From assembly GCF_019059575.1 (NCBI RefSeq), contig NW_024881697.1, positions 770,964-834,963 on the forward strand: a stretch of DNA of 64,000 nt. The letters run 5' to 3'. A model generated the notes under the pieces. It had not been told where the DNA came from. It saw only the letters and a list, made by a program, of their open reading frames with translations, and did not search any database. Positions 32,445-44,777 of the stretch are shown piece after piece. Each line of letters begins with the position of its first letter. Position 1 is the stretch's first letter. This stretch comes from Amphibalanus amphitrite (taxonomy: Eukaryota; Arthropoda; Thecostraca; Balanomorpha; Balanidae). The translations under genes and the position numbers were made by a program.

Positions 32445-33348
32445 TTAACCCTCACCCGCACATGCCATTTTCCCATCCTAGAACGCACATGGGGGTGGGG
32501 TTGCCACCCCCCGCGCCATTTCGTTCCTGTTGGAGATAGAGCTAAAGACCAAAAAGATTCTTTGGGAAGAGAAAAATCCAATCATACCCAGTTTTACCTT
32601 CTCAGGTCAGTCATTGACCTTCCAGGTCAAGTCAAACTAAAAAATGTTGCTGTTTTGGGTCACCGTTGGAAAACAAGTGTGCTGCTTATCATATACCGAT
32701 GACGATGCCGTTTTCTGGTGCCAAGCCAGCTAGAACCTCTTTGTCACATTACCCGACCAGATTTTTGCTGCTGAGGTCATTTCAGGTCAAGTTAGGTCAA
32801 GGTCAATTATATGTGTTTGTATGTCTGTGTGAGTCTGTGTGTATGTATACTGATGTGTGCACCGATTGTTTATGTGTCCATATTACATGAAATCATGATC
32901 TGAGAAGCTTTCACCAAAAATGCAGTAAAAAAACTTCACAAAAAGTAAATTCCGCTTGCCTAAAACGCAATTATCTTAGATGACCTAGGTTGACCTTGAC
33001 CCTAACCTTGACATCTGTATATCGTCGAACAACATGTTCCATGATAGGTGGGAGGTAAGACTGGCAAAAAAGGCCGAAATCAAGGTATCAAAAGCTTACA
33101 AGGCCCATAGCCAACGCCAGATGTTGAGAATGGGGCATTTGGGTCATAACATGACCTGAAAAACAAAGTCATATCTCCGAAACCAAAAACCTCGGAAACT
33201 TGAAATTTTAAGTGGACATCAAGAAAGGATAGAGGAGCAGCTATACCAAAAATCAGCCTTCTAGCTCTAACAATGTTGAGTGCAGAGCAGAAAGACTACC
33301 TGGGGGGGGGGGGGGGGGGTAACCACCCCATGTGCGGGCGAGGGTTAT
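32445..33348 (+). mobile_element. TTAA-hairpin element TH2, copy 2
   Basis: TTAA at 32445-32448; the right copy has mutated to TTAT (33345-33348). The sequence follows 1932-2888 closely. The right hairpin is reduced to a long G-run (about 33302-33319) and a short C-run before GTGCGGGCGAGGG. Confidence 0.82.
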
Positions 33349-33541
33349 TGTTACCCATTTCATTAACATTAGCCCGGGTGTGGCGCATTTACCCCGGTCG
33401 CGTTTCAAAAAAAAAAAAAAAAACGTAGTGGTGTGACAGAACATGGCGTCCCTATTGACAGCAGCTACAAACTCTTGCATGGAGGTGCTCAAATCATTCA
33501 AAATTAACCATCTGTCCGAAAAATTAGCAGCACGGGGGACC

Positions 33542-34217
33542 ATCAAAGCGTCCAAAACCGCAGCATCCAAAGTACGCAACATCCAAAACCGCAGCGTCCA
33601 ATGTACGCAACGTCCAAAATACGTCGAAAATCGGGTATATAGGGAGCATTCACAACGTCCAAAACCGAAACATCCAAAACCGCAACATCCGAAACGTATC
33701 ATCCAAAAACGCAACATCCAAGGACGCATCATCCAAAGTACGCAACATCCAAAGTACGCAACATCCAAAGTACGCAACATCCAAAACCGTTAGGTTAGGT
33801 TAGGTTAGGCTAGGTTAGGTTAGGCTAGGTTTCCTTATCCCCGGTAGGCATAAATCAGTAGATTAGGTTAGGTTAGGTTAGGTTAGGTTAGGTTAGGTTA
33901 GGTTAGATTAGGTTAGGTTAGGTTAGGTTAGATTAGGTTAGGTTAGGTTAGGTTGGTTTTGGATGTTGCGTGCCTTGGATGTCGTGGTCTTGGACGTTGT
34001 GGTTTTTGAGGTTACGTACTTTGGATGTTGCGTCTTTGGATGTTGCGTTTTTTGGATGATACGTTTTTGGACGTTGCGGTTTTGGATGTTTCGGTTTTGG
34101 ACTTTGTGAATGCCCCCTATAAACCCGATTTTGGACGTATTTTGGACGTTGCGTACTTTGGACGCTGCGGTTTTGGATGTTGCGTACTTTGGGTGCTGCG
34201 GTTTTGGACGCTTTGAT
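33542..34217 (+). mobile_element. Foldback structure flanking interstitial (TTAGG)n telomere repeats
   Basis: The left arm (33542-33789) is a minisatellite of 14-17-bp units such as GCAACATCCAAAGTAC and GCAGCATCCAAAACC. The right arm (33954-34217) is its inverse, in the same order, out to ATCAAAGCG/CGCTTTGAT. A TTAGG array lies between. TTAGG is the ancestral arthropod telomere repeat. No target duplication could be fixed and no protein is encoded. Confidence 0.75.
33790..33953 (+). repeat. Interstitial (TTAGG)n arrays
   Basis: Two arrays (33790-33832 and 33862-33953) are separated by about 30 bp. They contain occasional TTAGA and CTAGG variants. The sequence continues normally on both sides, so this is internal and not a chromosome end. 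Confidence 0.9.
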
Positions 34218-34327
34218 ACGGACCAGTCTAAACATTCACTAAACCTTATTATACAATATACAGCTTTAAAGAATGTTTTTTTTCGCTAAGAAACCCCAAC
34301 ATTTAAACAAAATCGTTACTTAAGCTC

Positions 34328-35869
34328 ATGCTTAAGCTCATCAGCCCGCACAAGGCATGCGGTCCGGACGGAGTGAGCGCTCGAGTGATCCGTGAGTGCA
34401 GTGATGCGATTACCGTGCCGCTTACCATCATCTGCAGGCTCTCTCTCCAGCAGGGCAGAGTGCCACAATCGTGGAAACAAGCCCATGTCATACCTATTTT
34501 TAAAAAGGGTCAAAAACGTCTGCCTGAGAACTACCGTTCTGTATCGCTGTTACCGTTATTTAGTAAAGTTCTCGAACGTGTTGTGTACTCCTGTATATTC
34601 AATCACGTGAAACCAGTTCTCAGCAGTTACCAACACGGATTCATGCCAAAACGTTCCTGCGTGACGAATTTGGCCACCATGCTTCATGACGCTTGGGACA
34701 GCATGTCCACGGGGCAGCAAACTGACGTGATATACACTGACTATAGCGCTGCCTTCCAGAGTGTGAACCACGCATTGCTGCTACATAAATTGAGCCAATC
34801 TTACAAGATCTGGGACCGAGCGTTAGCATGGCTCGAGTCCTACTTCACGGACAGAGTGCAGCGAGTGGTGCTCAATGGCAAATGTTCCGCCTGGACCCCC
34901 GTACCGTCCGGAACGCCGGAGGGCAGTTTGCTCTCACCATTACTGTTCGCGTGCTTTATCAATGATTTACCTGATGCTGTGAGTTGTAAATGTCTGATGT
35001 TTGCCGATGATGTGAAACTGTATCACAGGATAGAGCGCCAGGCGGACTGTGATTTCTTACAAAGACAGATAGATGCTCTGTGCGACTGGCCACAGCAGTG
35101 GTGCATGTCCCTCAACCCCAGCAAGTGCAGAGTGTTGTCATTTTCACTTCGTCGCGCTCGAATCACCGGCATATACACTTTAGGCGGCGAGTCCCTGGGT
35201 AGAGTGACGGAAATGCGAGACTTAGGCATTGTGCTTGATGAAAAACTGACGTTTGCTGACCACATTGGCTGCACAGTGCGCAAAGCAAACAGGACGCTAG
35301 GTCTCCTAATCCGCTCGTTTCAGACAGGGAAGCACGGCCGGTCACTCTATCGATGTGACTCTCAGGCGATTATCACCTCGTACTGTGCGAACGTGAGATC
35401 GATAGCCGAGTACGGCAGTGTTATTTGGGGAGGCGCGGCTGCCACTCATTTGCTGCGATTAGAGCGCATACAGCACAAGTTCATGACGTGGCTCCGCGCT
35501 CGCTTTCGATTCACTGATGTGCCTGTGCGATACGACGTGCTGGAGCAACAGTTTGGTTTGGAAAACTTATCGCGTCGGCGTAGACAACATGACCTCATGT
35601 TTATTAGAAATGTCCACCGTCAGGTCATAGACTCGTCGTACCTCCTGCAGCATCTGCCTCTCGCCGTGCCGGCGAGGAACGTGCGCAGGCCGGCCTTATT
35701 TCATGTCCCCTACGCAAGGGTCAACACTATTAAGCGCGGCTTGTTTGTCCGCATCCCGGAAGCCTGCAACGAGCTGATGAATGTCAGCCGAGAGGCCGAT
35801 ATATGGCACCAAAGCTCCTACCAGTGGAGACGTACCGTCCGTCAGACCGCTCAGCGTAACACGACTTGA
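34328..35869 (+). CDS. Reverse transcriptase of a 5'-truncated non-LTR retrotransposon
   Basis: The 513-residue frame begins inside the RT domain; no endonuclease precedes it, and the truncation is at about 34320. Visible RT blocks: KACGPDGVSARV (9-20), PENYRSVSLLPLFSKVLE (66-83), the catalytic Asp of TDYSAAFQSVNH (137-148), SGTPEGSLLSPLLF (194-207) and FADDVKLY (225-232). A C-terminal region (IWGGAAATH, RRRRQHDLMFIRN, FHVPYARVNT) is shared with the pseudogene at 22469-23053. AFQ for the usual AFD, and PEG for PQG, depart from consensus. CR1/Jockey-like is the likely group. The tail is a short tandem repeat at 35992-36018. A dead-on-arrival copy, though the frame remains open. Confidence 0.9.
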   Translation: MLKLISPHKACGPDGVSARVIRECSDAITVPLTIICRLSLQQGRVPQSWKQAHVIPIFKKGQKRLPENYRSVSLLPLFSKVLERVVYSCIFNHVKPVLSSYQHGFMPKRSCVTNLATMLHDAWDSMSTGQQTDVIYTDYSAAFQSVNHALLLHKLSQSYKIWDRALAWLESYFTDRVQRVVLNGKCSAWTPVPSGTPEGSLLSPLLFACFINDLPDAVSCKCLMFADDVKLYHRIERQADCDFLQRQIDALCDWPQQWCMSLNPSKCRVLSFSLRRARITGIYTLGGESLGRVTEMRDLGIVLDEKLTFADHIGCTVRKANRTLGLLIRSFQTGKHGRSLYRCDSQAIITSYCANVRSIAEYGSVIWGGAAATHLLRLERIQHKFMTWLRARFRFTDVPVRYDVLEQQFGLENLSRRRRQHDLMFIRNVHRQVIDSSYLLQHLPLAVPARNVRRPALFHVPYARVNTIKRGLFVRIPEACNELMNVSREADIWHQSSYQWRRTVRQTAQRNTT

Positions 35870-35991
35870 GAGTGTATGTATGTGTGTGAGACGTGTGTGT
35901 TGTGCGTGCTTATGGTGCTGCAGCTGCATGTGTGCAGCGTTTTTATGTGAGACTTCGTCCATTCTTGGGTTTCTATGCCTGTGGATGATGA

Positions 35992-36018
35992 ATCAAATAA
36001 ACAATAAACAATAAACAA
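35992..36018 (+). repeat. (CAATAAA)n 3' tail of the non-LTR element
   Basis: Heptamer repeats follow GTGGATGATGAATCAAATAA and mark the 3' terminus. A TG-rich stretch lies in the 3' UTR at about 35873-35912. Confidence 0.75.
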
Positions 36019-36575
36019 TGCTGCTTACCTCTGCCAAGGTTTCACCGGAAAGGGGAGTATGATCAAGGTGGGCAACTTTTGCAACCACCACTAGGTACTT
36101 ATGGTGTGCCAATTTTTCTGGAGCTTGGGAGGGCGCATTTATCTCGCGGGCGCAATCTCTCCCCTATGAACTTGTTTTTCAGGCCATGTCATGACCCAAA
36201 TGACCAATTCTCAACATCTTGCGTTGGCTATGGGCCTTGTGAGCATTTGACACCTTGATCAACCTAGAAGAAGGCTCAACCTAGTAATCGCATGAAGTTC
36301 GCTCTGTCCATGTACATAATAATGAGCTTTCACTTTTCAGTGATTTTGCTTATTGAATATGCCACACACAAAATATATGCAGACAAAAGTGCGGCATTTG
36401 GAAGTAATTGATTGCAATTGCCAGGGGCGTGACCAGGTCAGAGAGGGTGGAGGTAACAAAATTACAAGTACATACCTACCCAACGGTGAAACATATTAAT
36501 ATGTTTATGTTTAAGTTAATATGTTAATATGTTATTAATAATTAATATGTCAAATGAATTCTTGTGAAAAAAAAC
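36018..36575. other. Unassigned region with an inverted TH2 fragment
   Basis: About 36175-36265 is the inverse of TH2 positions 2578-2670 (CAAGATGTTGAGAATTGG). About 36275-36335 repeats 7028-7092. No gene. Confidence 0.5.
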
Positions 36576-37480
36576 TTAACCCTCGCATGTGTGCGGCGTT
36601 TTCCAGCTTCTAATGTGTAGGGGGGGGTCGGTTGGACCCCCCCCCTTGCCGTTTGGCCCCTGATCGAGCTAGAGCTTCGCGGAAAAAACGAGCGTGTTGC
36701 CCGTGACGAGAGGAAGCCGATGATACCCAATTTTATGGTCCTAGGTCATTGGTTGACCTTCCAGGTCAGGTCAATGACCCAAGGTCGGGAAAATCGGGAC
36801 CTATTAGAAAGTCGTAAAGTGTGGCTGCTAAGGGGTTTTTCGGGGTGCTGATCACGAAAATCGTGTTAGTTTTGATCACAGATGATGTCTTTAAGCATTT
36901 AGACCAGGTCGGGTCAGGTCAGGTCAGGTCAATCAGTAGGCGTCGTGACGGGTATTCGTAGTACGTGTCAACCGCCTCTGACAGCTTCGTAACATGTTAC
37001 GAAGGCACCAAAACTACTTCGTAAATGTTCAAATGGTTGCTAAATTCGAATTCAGCTCCAAAAACTAGCCTAGAAACATGTAAAACTCGAAAAAGTGAAC
37101 CGAGGTCACCCGAGGTCACCAAAGGTCAATGACCTGACCTGACCTTCAAGTGACCTTGACACCCACCCTAATGCATGGGAGCAACATCAAATCATATGTT
37201 TGAACGTTTGAAACCACGAAAGGCTTGCAAACGCGCGACTAATGCGAGCCGACGTACGCCGAATCGCGATTCCGGCCAAACATGGTCTCAGAAAAGAGGT
37301 CACAGGTCAAAGGTCATTTGGGTCAGGGTCATGAAATTTTCAGGGTAGGTGTCAAATTGACCAATGCGAGGGTACTGAAAGTTTCGTCGCGATCGGCCGC
37401 TTTTTACGCGAGTTATTCGCGAAAAACCATGGGGGGGGGGGGTCCATCCGACCCCCCCCCCCTACACATGCGAGGGTTAA
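36576..37480 (-). mobile_element. TTAA-hairpin element TH1, copy 2 (inverted)
   Basis: TTAA 36576-36579 and 37477-37480. The left end has tag ATGTGT twice then GGGGGGTCGGTTGGACCCCC. The right end has GGGGTCCATCCGACCCCC and CTACACATGCGAGGG. The interior aligns throughout with 1044-1935 in reverse orientation. Confidence 0.87.
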
Positions 37481-37612
37481 ACCTATTGTTTGCAATATCC
37501 TCTTGGGGTAAAAAGTGGACTATAGTACCCGCAACTTAAAAGAAAAAAAATGATCGTCGTTGCCCGCCTGATACCATCACCATTCCCGGTTTCTTGAGAC
37601 AGCCGTAGGTTA

Positions 37613-37891
37613 AGCCTCGGTCACACTTCACCGGATTGGACCAATGGACGAGAAACGGACGGCGTCCGATGATGTCCGGGGGATGTCCGTTCGTTTCCGT
37701 TGGACGTCCGTTTCTCATCCGTTAATATCCGTTCCATGTCCGGTTGTGTCCGGTGTGCTCAACCGGACACCACCGGACATGGAACGGATATAAACGGATG
37801 ACAAACGGACGTCCAACGGAAACAAGCAGACATCACCGGACGCTGACAGTTCTCGTCCGTTGGTCCAATCCGGTGAAGTGTGACCGAGGCT
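37613..37891 (+). mobile_element. PIF/Harbinger-like MITE, 279 bp
   Basis: Inverted ends AGCCTCGGTCACACTTCACC (left) and inverse (right) are flanked by TTA at 37610-37612 and 37892-37894. Nearly the whole element is self-complementary, with repeated AACGGAC/GTCCGTT and CCGGACA/TGTCCGG motifs. A 3-bp TTA duplication fits PIF/Harbinger; the superfamily is inferred. Confidence 0.82.
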
Positions 37892-37894
37892 TTA

Positions 37895-38409
37895 AATTTT
37901 ATGCAATAATCGTGAAAGACATCTGCCTCTGTCAATTACAGATAGTGTCGGCGGAGCCGATCGAGGTCTGCGAGAGTTCTTGCAAGCTTTCTGATCGATC
38001 GAAAGGTTGCAGTCACATAAGCATCTGCCGCAGACCAGTCGGTTACAAGAAAAACTACGAATAAAGAACAGACCAGTTCAGACGGTCGGGGATAAGCCTG
38101 CGAGCGATCTCAGACGGCTCGCCGATAGACACGATATAAGCCAGAGTCAAACTAACTGTAGAGGTAGTGTCGGCGATTTCCAGCCAATTGAAGTCTGCAA
38201 GCTATAATAAGCGAACATGATCGCCAAACAGTCGCCGAGTCGCCGCCGACATGTCGCTACGTGCGCCGACTTGTTGCCAAGGTATCGCCGACTATTTGCA
38301 ACAGATTCACCATTCATTCGCGATGTTAGCCGAATCATGGATCAGCTTCGACCAGCGCACGAGGGGGCCGCCCACCCGTTGTCTGCAAATCGGGCTTTCC
38401 CGGCGAACT
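37895..38409. other. Unassigned region with a short direct repeat
   Basis: AGTGTCGGCG followed by a GTCTGC(G/A)AG stretch appears at about 37946 and 38166. I recognise no gene. This was the target of the GGGGCATTCC element, and its continuation is at 40217. Confidence 0.35.
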
Positions 38410-38413
38410 GTTC

Positions 38414-40212
38414 GGGGCATTCCACGTCAAATCAAACACCGAAATCCGTCATCCCCTTCGATTTTTCTGAAAATTTGTAGGCAGACTGGGCATTATTCAA
38501 AACTGAGTTACGTATAATATTTTCGAAATTTGATAACGTATCGCCGAGATATAGGTCATCGAATATAGCGAAAAATGCCACACATCAATTTTTTAAATGG
38601 CTATAACTCTGGTTCCTTTTCTGGTATCAAAATGATATTAACAGGGTCTCATAGGCAATTGATAAGGCTTTGAATTTTAATTATAAAATTAATTTGAAGT
38701 GACCTTGAAATGCATTTGACCTTGAATTAAAACAGAAAAATTTAAATAGCAAAAAACACGTCCCCTTCGATTTGGATAATTTTTACATATTATGTCCGTC
38801 ACAATGTTCCTAACCATCTGTGAAAAAATTGGAGTGGGCCATTCATAACTTTCGCGGCAAACGCCGTTTTCATGCATCAACATCACGCAACCGCGCGTGA
38901 TCTTGAAAGACAGAGTCAAGACATGCTTGCTTGTGTACACTTTCTGAAATGAATGATTGGTGATTAGTGATATCCCAAACTCTGCGAGAATGGAAATGCA
39001 TAGTCATCGTAGTCAAGCATTCACGTTCCATAGTAAAAGTGTCTCAGGCAAACGGTATTTTGCGGTGAATTTTGAGCCGTGTGGAAATGCATCATGAAGT
39101 GAATTCAACGAAAACATTATCACGCAACGATATCTTCACGTCTTTTGATCTTCACTATACGAAAGAACATACATTTTTTTTAGTATGTATGGGGAATTTC
39201 TAGTTAATCCAATAATAAATATGGCAGTTAGAGCCGGCCTGCCAAGAGTAACATGTCGCCGGCTGAGGCGGGCTCGGCCGATGCGGGAAACGCAGCAATC
39301 AATTTTGTGTTTACACGTTCATATTTCAATTGTTTACCAACCGATTTTCAAAATTCTTTCACCATAAGATTGCCTGTACATTTCTTAGTCTTCTCACAAA
39401 ATTTGACGCGAATCGAACGTAATCAGCGGTAGGGAGCGCGATGTAAAGACGGAACCGTTCCGTTCCGTCCCGGCACAGTCTACAATTCAGGCGGCGCGTA
39501 GCGGTAGGCACCGGCTGCCGAGTCGCCGCGTCGCTGCGGCGACAGGATTTCAATTTACACCGCTATTACTAGAACAGTTGTGAACCGATTTCCTTATTGC
39601 TTGCACGATGAGATGTCCAATTCAATTCTTGACAAGTAGCCATAATTAATTTCGCATTAATCTTATGAGATATTGGCGAAAAACAGAAGGGGTGGGCGAA
39701 ATTCGCTCTTCCCCCTCCACTGCGCGTGCTAACATACGTTTGCATATGTGCAATTTTCTTCAAAACTTATGAATGGCCCACTCTAATTTTTTCACAGGTT
39801 GTTAAGAATATGGTAGGCAATAAAATATATGAAAATGAGCCAAATCGAAGGTGACGTGTTTTTTGCTATTTGAATATTTGTGCTTAAGAACAGAGTTAAA
39901 CAAATTTCAAGGTCATATATTTAAGTAGGTGCAATTCTAAACAAATGCTTAAGAAATTACCTAAACAGTAAGGTTTATTTCATTCAAATCAAACTTTTAC
40001 AACCAAAGTTATGGTCGTTCAAAAATATAAAGATGCAACATTTTGTAAAAATTGGATGCCCTATATTTAGAAGACCTGTGGTCAGAATGTGCAAAAAAAC
40101 ATCAATGTAATGTCCGGGGCCACACAGGAACTCGCTCACAAATTTATAATGAAATCGCTGATGGTAAGGTGCAAAACAGCCGATTTGTGTTCGATTTGAC
40201 GTGGAATGCCCC
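38414..40212 (+). mobile_element. DNA element with GGGGCATTCCACG ends, copy 2 (1799 bp)
   Basis: Flanked by GTTC at 38410-38413 and 40213-40216. It aligns end to end with 20500-22296 in the same orientation with few differences, so both moved recently from a common source. No coding capacity. Confidence 0.88.
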
Positions 40213-40216
40213 GTTC

Positions 40217-40550
40217 GCCTCTGTCGGTGATCTGTTCGCCGATTTCCTATACGACGTGATTCGACGACAGGGTCGTGGCCAAAATTCGGCAGTGTAAACG
40301 GCCTATGCGTCTTTACGACCGGTATGATGCTTGCAGTCACACATCTGACCAGTCGGACGAATTTCGAACCGTTCACAGTCAGCATTCTAAAAATTTCTCA
40401 TTTGAGCTGAAGATGACACTCAAGAATATGAATGGATAATTTTCCACTCTCACATTTTGGGTGGCTAGAATTTTCCACTCAGACACCCAAGAGAAAGCTG
40501 AAGTTTGGGACACTGTTCACCAGAAGAAGTGTAGGTACATAACTTTTTTT
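40217..40550. other. Unassigned sequence
   Basis: Continuation of the target of copy 2; nothing recognised. Confidence 0.4.
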
Positions 40551-41556
40551 TTAACCCGCGCACCGACGGGGGTCTGCGCCAACTTCGTACCGACGGGGGG
40601 GGGCCGATGACCGCCCCCCCCCCTGAGATCTCGAGAACGAAGCAAGATAGCGACAAGCGGTAAGCGGCAAGGGATACGCACGGACAAGGTCTACAATTTT
40701 TACACAGATCTTTTTCAGGTCAGGTCAAAGATGACGTCACAGGGGTCGAAAAAGTCAAAATGGCGGCGCTAGGTATGAAGAGTTTTTCTCGAATAACTTT
40801 CGAACTAGTCAATATAGGAACAAACTAAGGGCATCATCGTGATCCTCTCGTCAATCCGCATCGAATGATATATATGTTAACCTCGAAAGGTCAAGGTCAA
40901 AGGTTGACCTCAGGTCACGTGACCTCGAGGTCATCATGTATATCATTCGATGCGCCTTGACGAGCTGAACACAATGGGACCATCCACGCGGCTGTAACTT
41001 GTTCCTGTACAGAGTTATTGTAAAAAAAACCCGCTGGTGACCTTTGATGACGTCACGTGACCTTGCAGCTGCCCAACAGCAAAACAAACCTCAAGGTAGT
41101 GAAGGTTGATCTATATGAGGTCATGTATGGTTTATGGGGCCATTCCGACCCGTTTTAGTGGTAAAAAACAGGGAGTTGATTTTTCCCCCATTGACTTATA
41201 ATGGGGAGGTCGAGAAATTGACCTGACCTTAGGTCACCGATATCAAAATTCCGAGATATACAAATTGTAGCTACTAATGACGTTATAACATTCTGTGACT
41301 TTCAAAGGCCTCCAGCATCTACTGTAGCTCTGGCACGGTGACAAATTTGCAAAAAAGTGACTTGAGGTTGGGTCATTCAAAGTGCCCTGGTGACCTGACC
41401 TTAAAAGATAGGAGGTTCAAGCTTGCACACCATGTGTAAAATTGATGAGAGAATAGTCGTACAAAATGTCGCGGCGCTACGCGCCGCGGTTTTCCCGCTA
41501 TTCGCGAAAAACCTCAGGGGGGGGCGGATATCCGCCCCCCGTCGGTGCGTGGTTGA
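40551..41556 (+). mobile_element. TTAA-hairpin element TH5, copy 2
   Basis: TTAA 40551-40554; the right copy has decayed to TTGA (41553-41556). Same orientation as 17147-18154, with high similarity across tags, hairpins and inner core (about 40848 facing 40940). Confidence 0.85.
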
Positions 41557-43295
41557 AAAGAAAATATTAGGGCTGCGCAAAGCGCTTGGGCTTTTGAGTC
41601 AATCTTTTAAATGCGACACCAATAGGCTTAACCCGCGACCTGGTGGGGGGGCTATTTTTTGCCCCCCCTCCAGACTTTTCGATATATCTCCAGAACCGCT
41701 ACGCCGATCGTCACCAAACTTTCAGTACACTCCCGGACATCAATTTTACACATGGTGATAATTTTTTTTTTCCAAAGGCTATGATAGGTTGGCCGGAAAT
41801 GACGTCAGAGTGACGTCATGTTCTACCGTTTTTGACCCAAAAAAGGGTTTCGCGGGAAGAGCTGTCAGGCCTATAGCTTTGCAAATACAGAAAAATGATA
41901 AAGACATAAAAGCTGTAGAATTGACAGGGCTACAAAACTGCTCTCTCGGATTTTAGAAATTTTTGGATTTTAACCCCCAAAAATTAAAAAAAAATTAGAT
42001 ATAATGATCGAAAAATCCAAAAAGTTTTTTGAATTTCGCAAAAACCGGAATATATGTGATAGTCCTTACCACCTTCCATCCACATACCAAATTTGAGATT
42101 GATACCTCTTTTTTTGGCGAAGTTATAGCGAAAAAACTGTTCAAAATTGATGACGTCAAATTTTCAAACTCAATTTTTAGCAATTCTAGACCCCGTAGCG
42201 CAAAACAAAGACCACCATTAGACTCCCCGTGACGAGCTGCATCGAATCAATACCCATTTTATGCAAAACTATCAACTTTAAAATTTGACCTTTTTAGGCC
42301 TGACCTTGACCTGACCTTGACCTGAACTTCACCAGAAAGTGACCTAAGCCGTACCTGATAGTCTTATAACCAACACCATTGAGTTGGAAATGAAAAATTG
42401 GCCATAAAACATGCATCACACAACCTTAGTAAAGTTGGGCTCATGTGACCTGACCTGTGACCCTTGGTAGTGGTGTCAATCGGTTACCAAAATTTCGGTA
42501 TACCGATACCGAACCAAAACCGATTCGGTATTCGGTATGATATACCAAAAGCATTTGGTATTTTGTCGGTATCATGAAAATCAACTACTGCCATAAAAGA
42601 TTTGAAAGCATTTTTGATAAAACTTCTGAACTCAAAATTGATTTGCTAAATGACACTGGATGAAGAAAAAATGGCAATCATGAAACATTTCTCCCAAATG
42701 CATGATGTCCTAACAAATGGGCAAACACATGAGCTGCAATATCAAATACATCAGACCACCAATGTTAAATGGCAACTTATCAGTTATCAGTGTTAGCAAA
42801 TTCCAATACCATGAGGATAATTATCTTACAAAGAAAGCCAATGTGCAAGAGATGAACATGAATTAATGTTTTACTCACTGTATGCTGGAAAACATACTTA
42901 AACTGCCTTTCTCAAAATTTCCAAAGCATTTATTAGCAACAAATTTGACTTTGTTTTGAGGAGTCTGTGATTGATCTTAACCTTGTCTTGCTCTCCATTT
43001 CACTGCAATGCAATTACATTATCCAAAACCCTGTTTAATACAGCACTAGATTCACCATTATCATCTAATATTGAAGGCAGCATTTGTCACTTCATCATCA
43101 TCCCACAAATCTTCAACTTCAGTAGGTGGAACTATGGTCATGAGTACCCAAATATAGGAACTTTCCCATTTTTGGGAACGGAGTTCCCAAATATGGGAAC
43201 GGGTGTTCCCATTTACGGGAACGGAAGGTAATTTTTCGGCCGTTCGCCCACTAAAACTCATTAGTGCATCACGTCTCAAAAAAGTGCACGCTAAT

Positions 43296-44177
43296 TTAAC
43301 CCTATTAGTGGCAGGGGGGTTGTTTTTATCCACCCCTCAGGTTTTTCGGGAATATCTCCGAAACCGCTGAAGCTACGATGCTGAAATTTTCTGACTTTTC
43401 CTAAAACTAAATTGGGCACATTCCCTGAAAATTTCAAGTTCATAACTTTACCAGGGGCGGCTCCAGAGCACTGGGAATTGGGGGTCCTATTCGTGAAGCG
43501 AGTCATTTGGGCGAAGATCACGATGCTGCGCCAGTTTTACGAACAGTGAATGAAAGGTATCATGTGATAACATATACAAAGTTATTGTGCATCCTCTTTT
43601 GACACGTTTTTGCTATAATAGGCGGATCCAGGCGTCCAAAAAGGGGGGTTATTTTTTACCTCCCAACATAGGTGCCCTGACACCGCCTATGCATGACCAA
43701 TACAATTTTAGTCGTTCTCTCATAAGAAAATTGTAACATAACAAGACCATTGCCACCCTTTTTAGAAACAGTACCAACAAAAACCTTATTTACTATACTT
43801 TTTGTGTACCCCCAATCTCAATGATCTGTATCCGCCTATGATTTTTGAAAATGCATATTTTTAGGATCCATGTGAATTCCTGGTTCATTCTCTATCGATC
43901 GGCAAAAGTTGCGTTAAGATTGGTTAAGAAACCTGGCCGTGATAAACAGTCTAAAATGTATCTGCAATTTGCCCGTTTTTACCCCCCTCTACCCCCCTAT
44001 TGATATTTTTTAATTTTATTTTTTTTAGAAATGTAGATCTCGTTGAGCCAAATCGAATGCCGTTTGAATTTTGAAAATCGGCCGGTTAGATCTCGAGATA
44101 TCAAGGGGGGGTCGTAAACAGCCCCCCCCCCTGCCACTAATATGGGGTAGCCAGGAGCCTGCCACTAATAGGGTTAA
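43296..44177 (+). mobile_element. TTAA-hairpin element TH11
   Basis: TTAA 43296-43299 and 44174-44177. The left end is CCCTATTAGTGGCAGG (tag once) then a G/C-run hairpin. The right end has hairpin GGGGGTCGTAAACAGCCCCC and the tag twice (CTGCCACTAATATGG, CTGCCACTAATAGGG). The tip is CCCTATTAG instead of CCCTCGC, a divergent version of the family. Relics of GGCGGATCC-type ends occur inside, at about 43619 and 43840. Confidence 0.8.
43615..43842 (+). mobile_element. Possible GGCGGATCC-type hAT MITE relic inside TH11
   Basis: ATAGGCGGATCCAGG at 43617 and GTATCCGCCTATG at about 43840 are inverted and resemble the ends of the elements at 2983 and 27030. The flanks (GTTTTTGC, ATTTTTGA) match only partly. 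Confidence 0.4.
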
Positions 44178-44777
44178 GTATCTACTGAATCTCTATAAAA
44201 TTATCTTTAATCTGACCGTTGAACAAGGAAATTGACCGTCGAATGATATTTTTAATGATTTTTTTTTTAAATGACGGAATGGTGAAAACATGGGTTATAC
44301 TACATTTAACATGCAATTTAAAGGAAAATGAAGCGTTTTTACATTTTGAGGTCAAGTATAATAATTTTCGCCTGGTTATGAAGTTTCATACTAGCGACAC
44401 CAGATGCTGACATATGCAAGCGAACACGCGGACAGTCCCGAGGTAATATTGTTGACTTTTGGTCTCGGGGCGCACGACCGCGTGGAACGTCAGTGATTTT
44501 ACTGAACTACTGTTGTAAACTCAGTTTCAGTGGTTTAAAATTATTCAGCTGTATTTTATCAGCCCGGAAAGACATATTTTATTTGGATGCTAGCTGTTTA
44601 GCATTGTTTTATAAGGAGCGTCATGAGCGTGGTTTTTGTCTTCCGTGTTTCTAAGCATGATCGTTTTGGGGGAATTTCTCTTATATAGGTCGCTCTGTGT
44701 GGCTTATTTATAATTTTTATGCTGATTTCGATCATTCCTCGTGCCCATCCTACCAGGCCTTTTGCCACTTACACTCA
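44178..44777. other. Body of the CAGTAGG element, no gene
   Basis: AT-rich; no coding region or repeat recognised between TH11 and TH8. Confidence 0.4.

Noticed and set aside
33790-33953. (TTAGG)n as a true chromosome end
   Set aside because: The array is interrupted, short and flanked on both sides by ordinary sequence.
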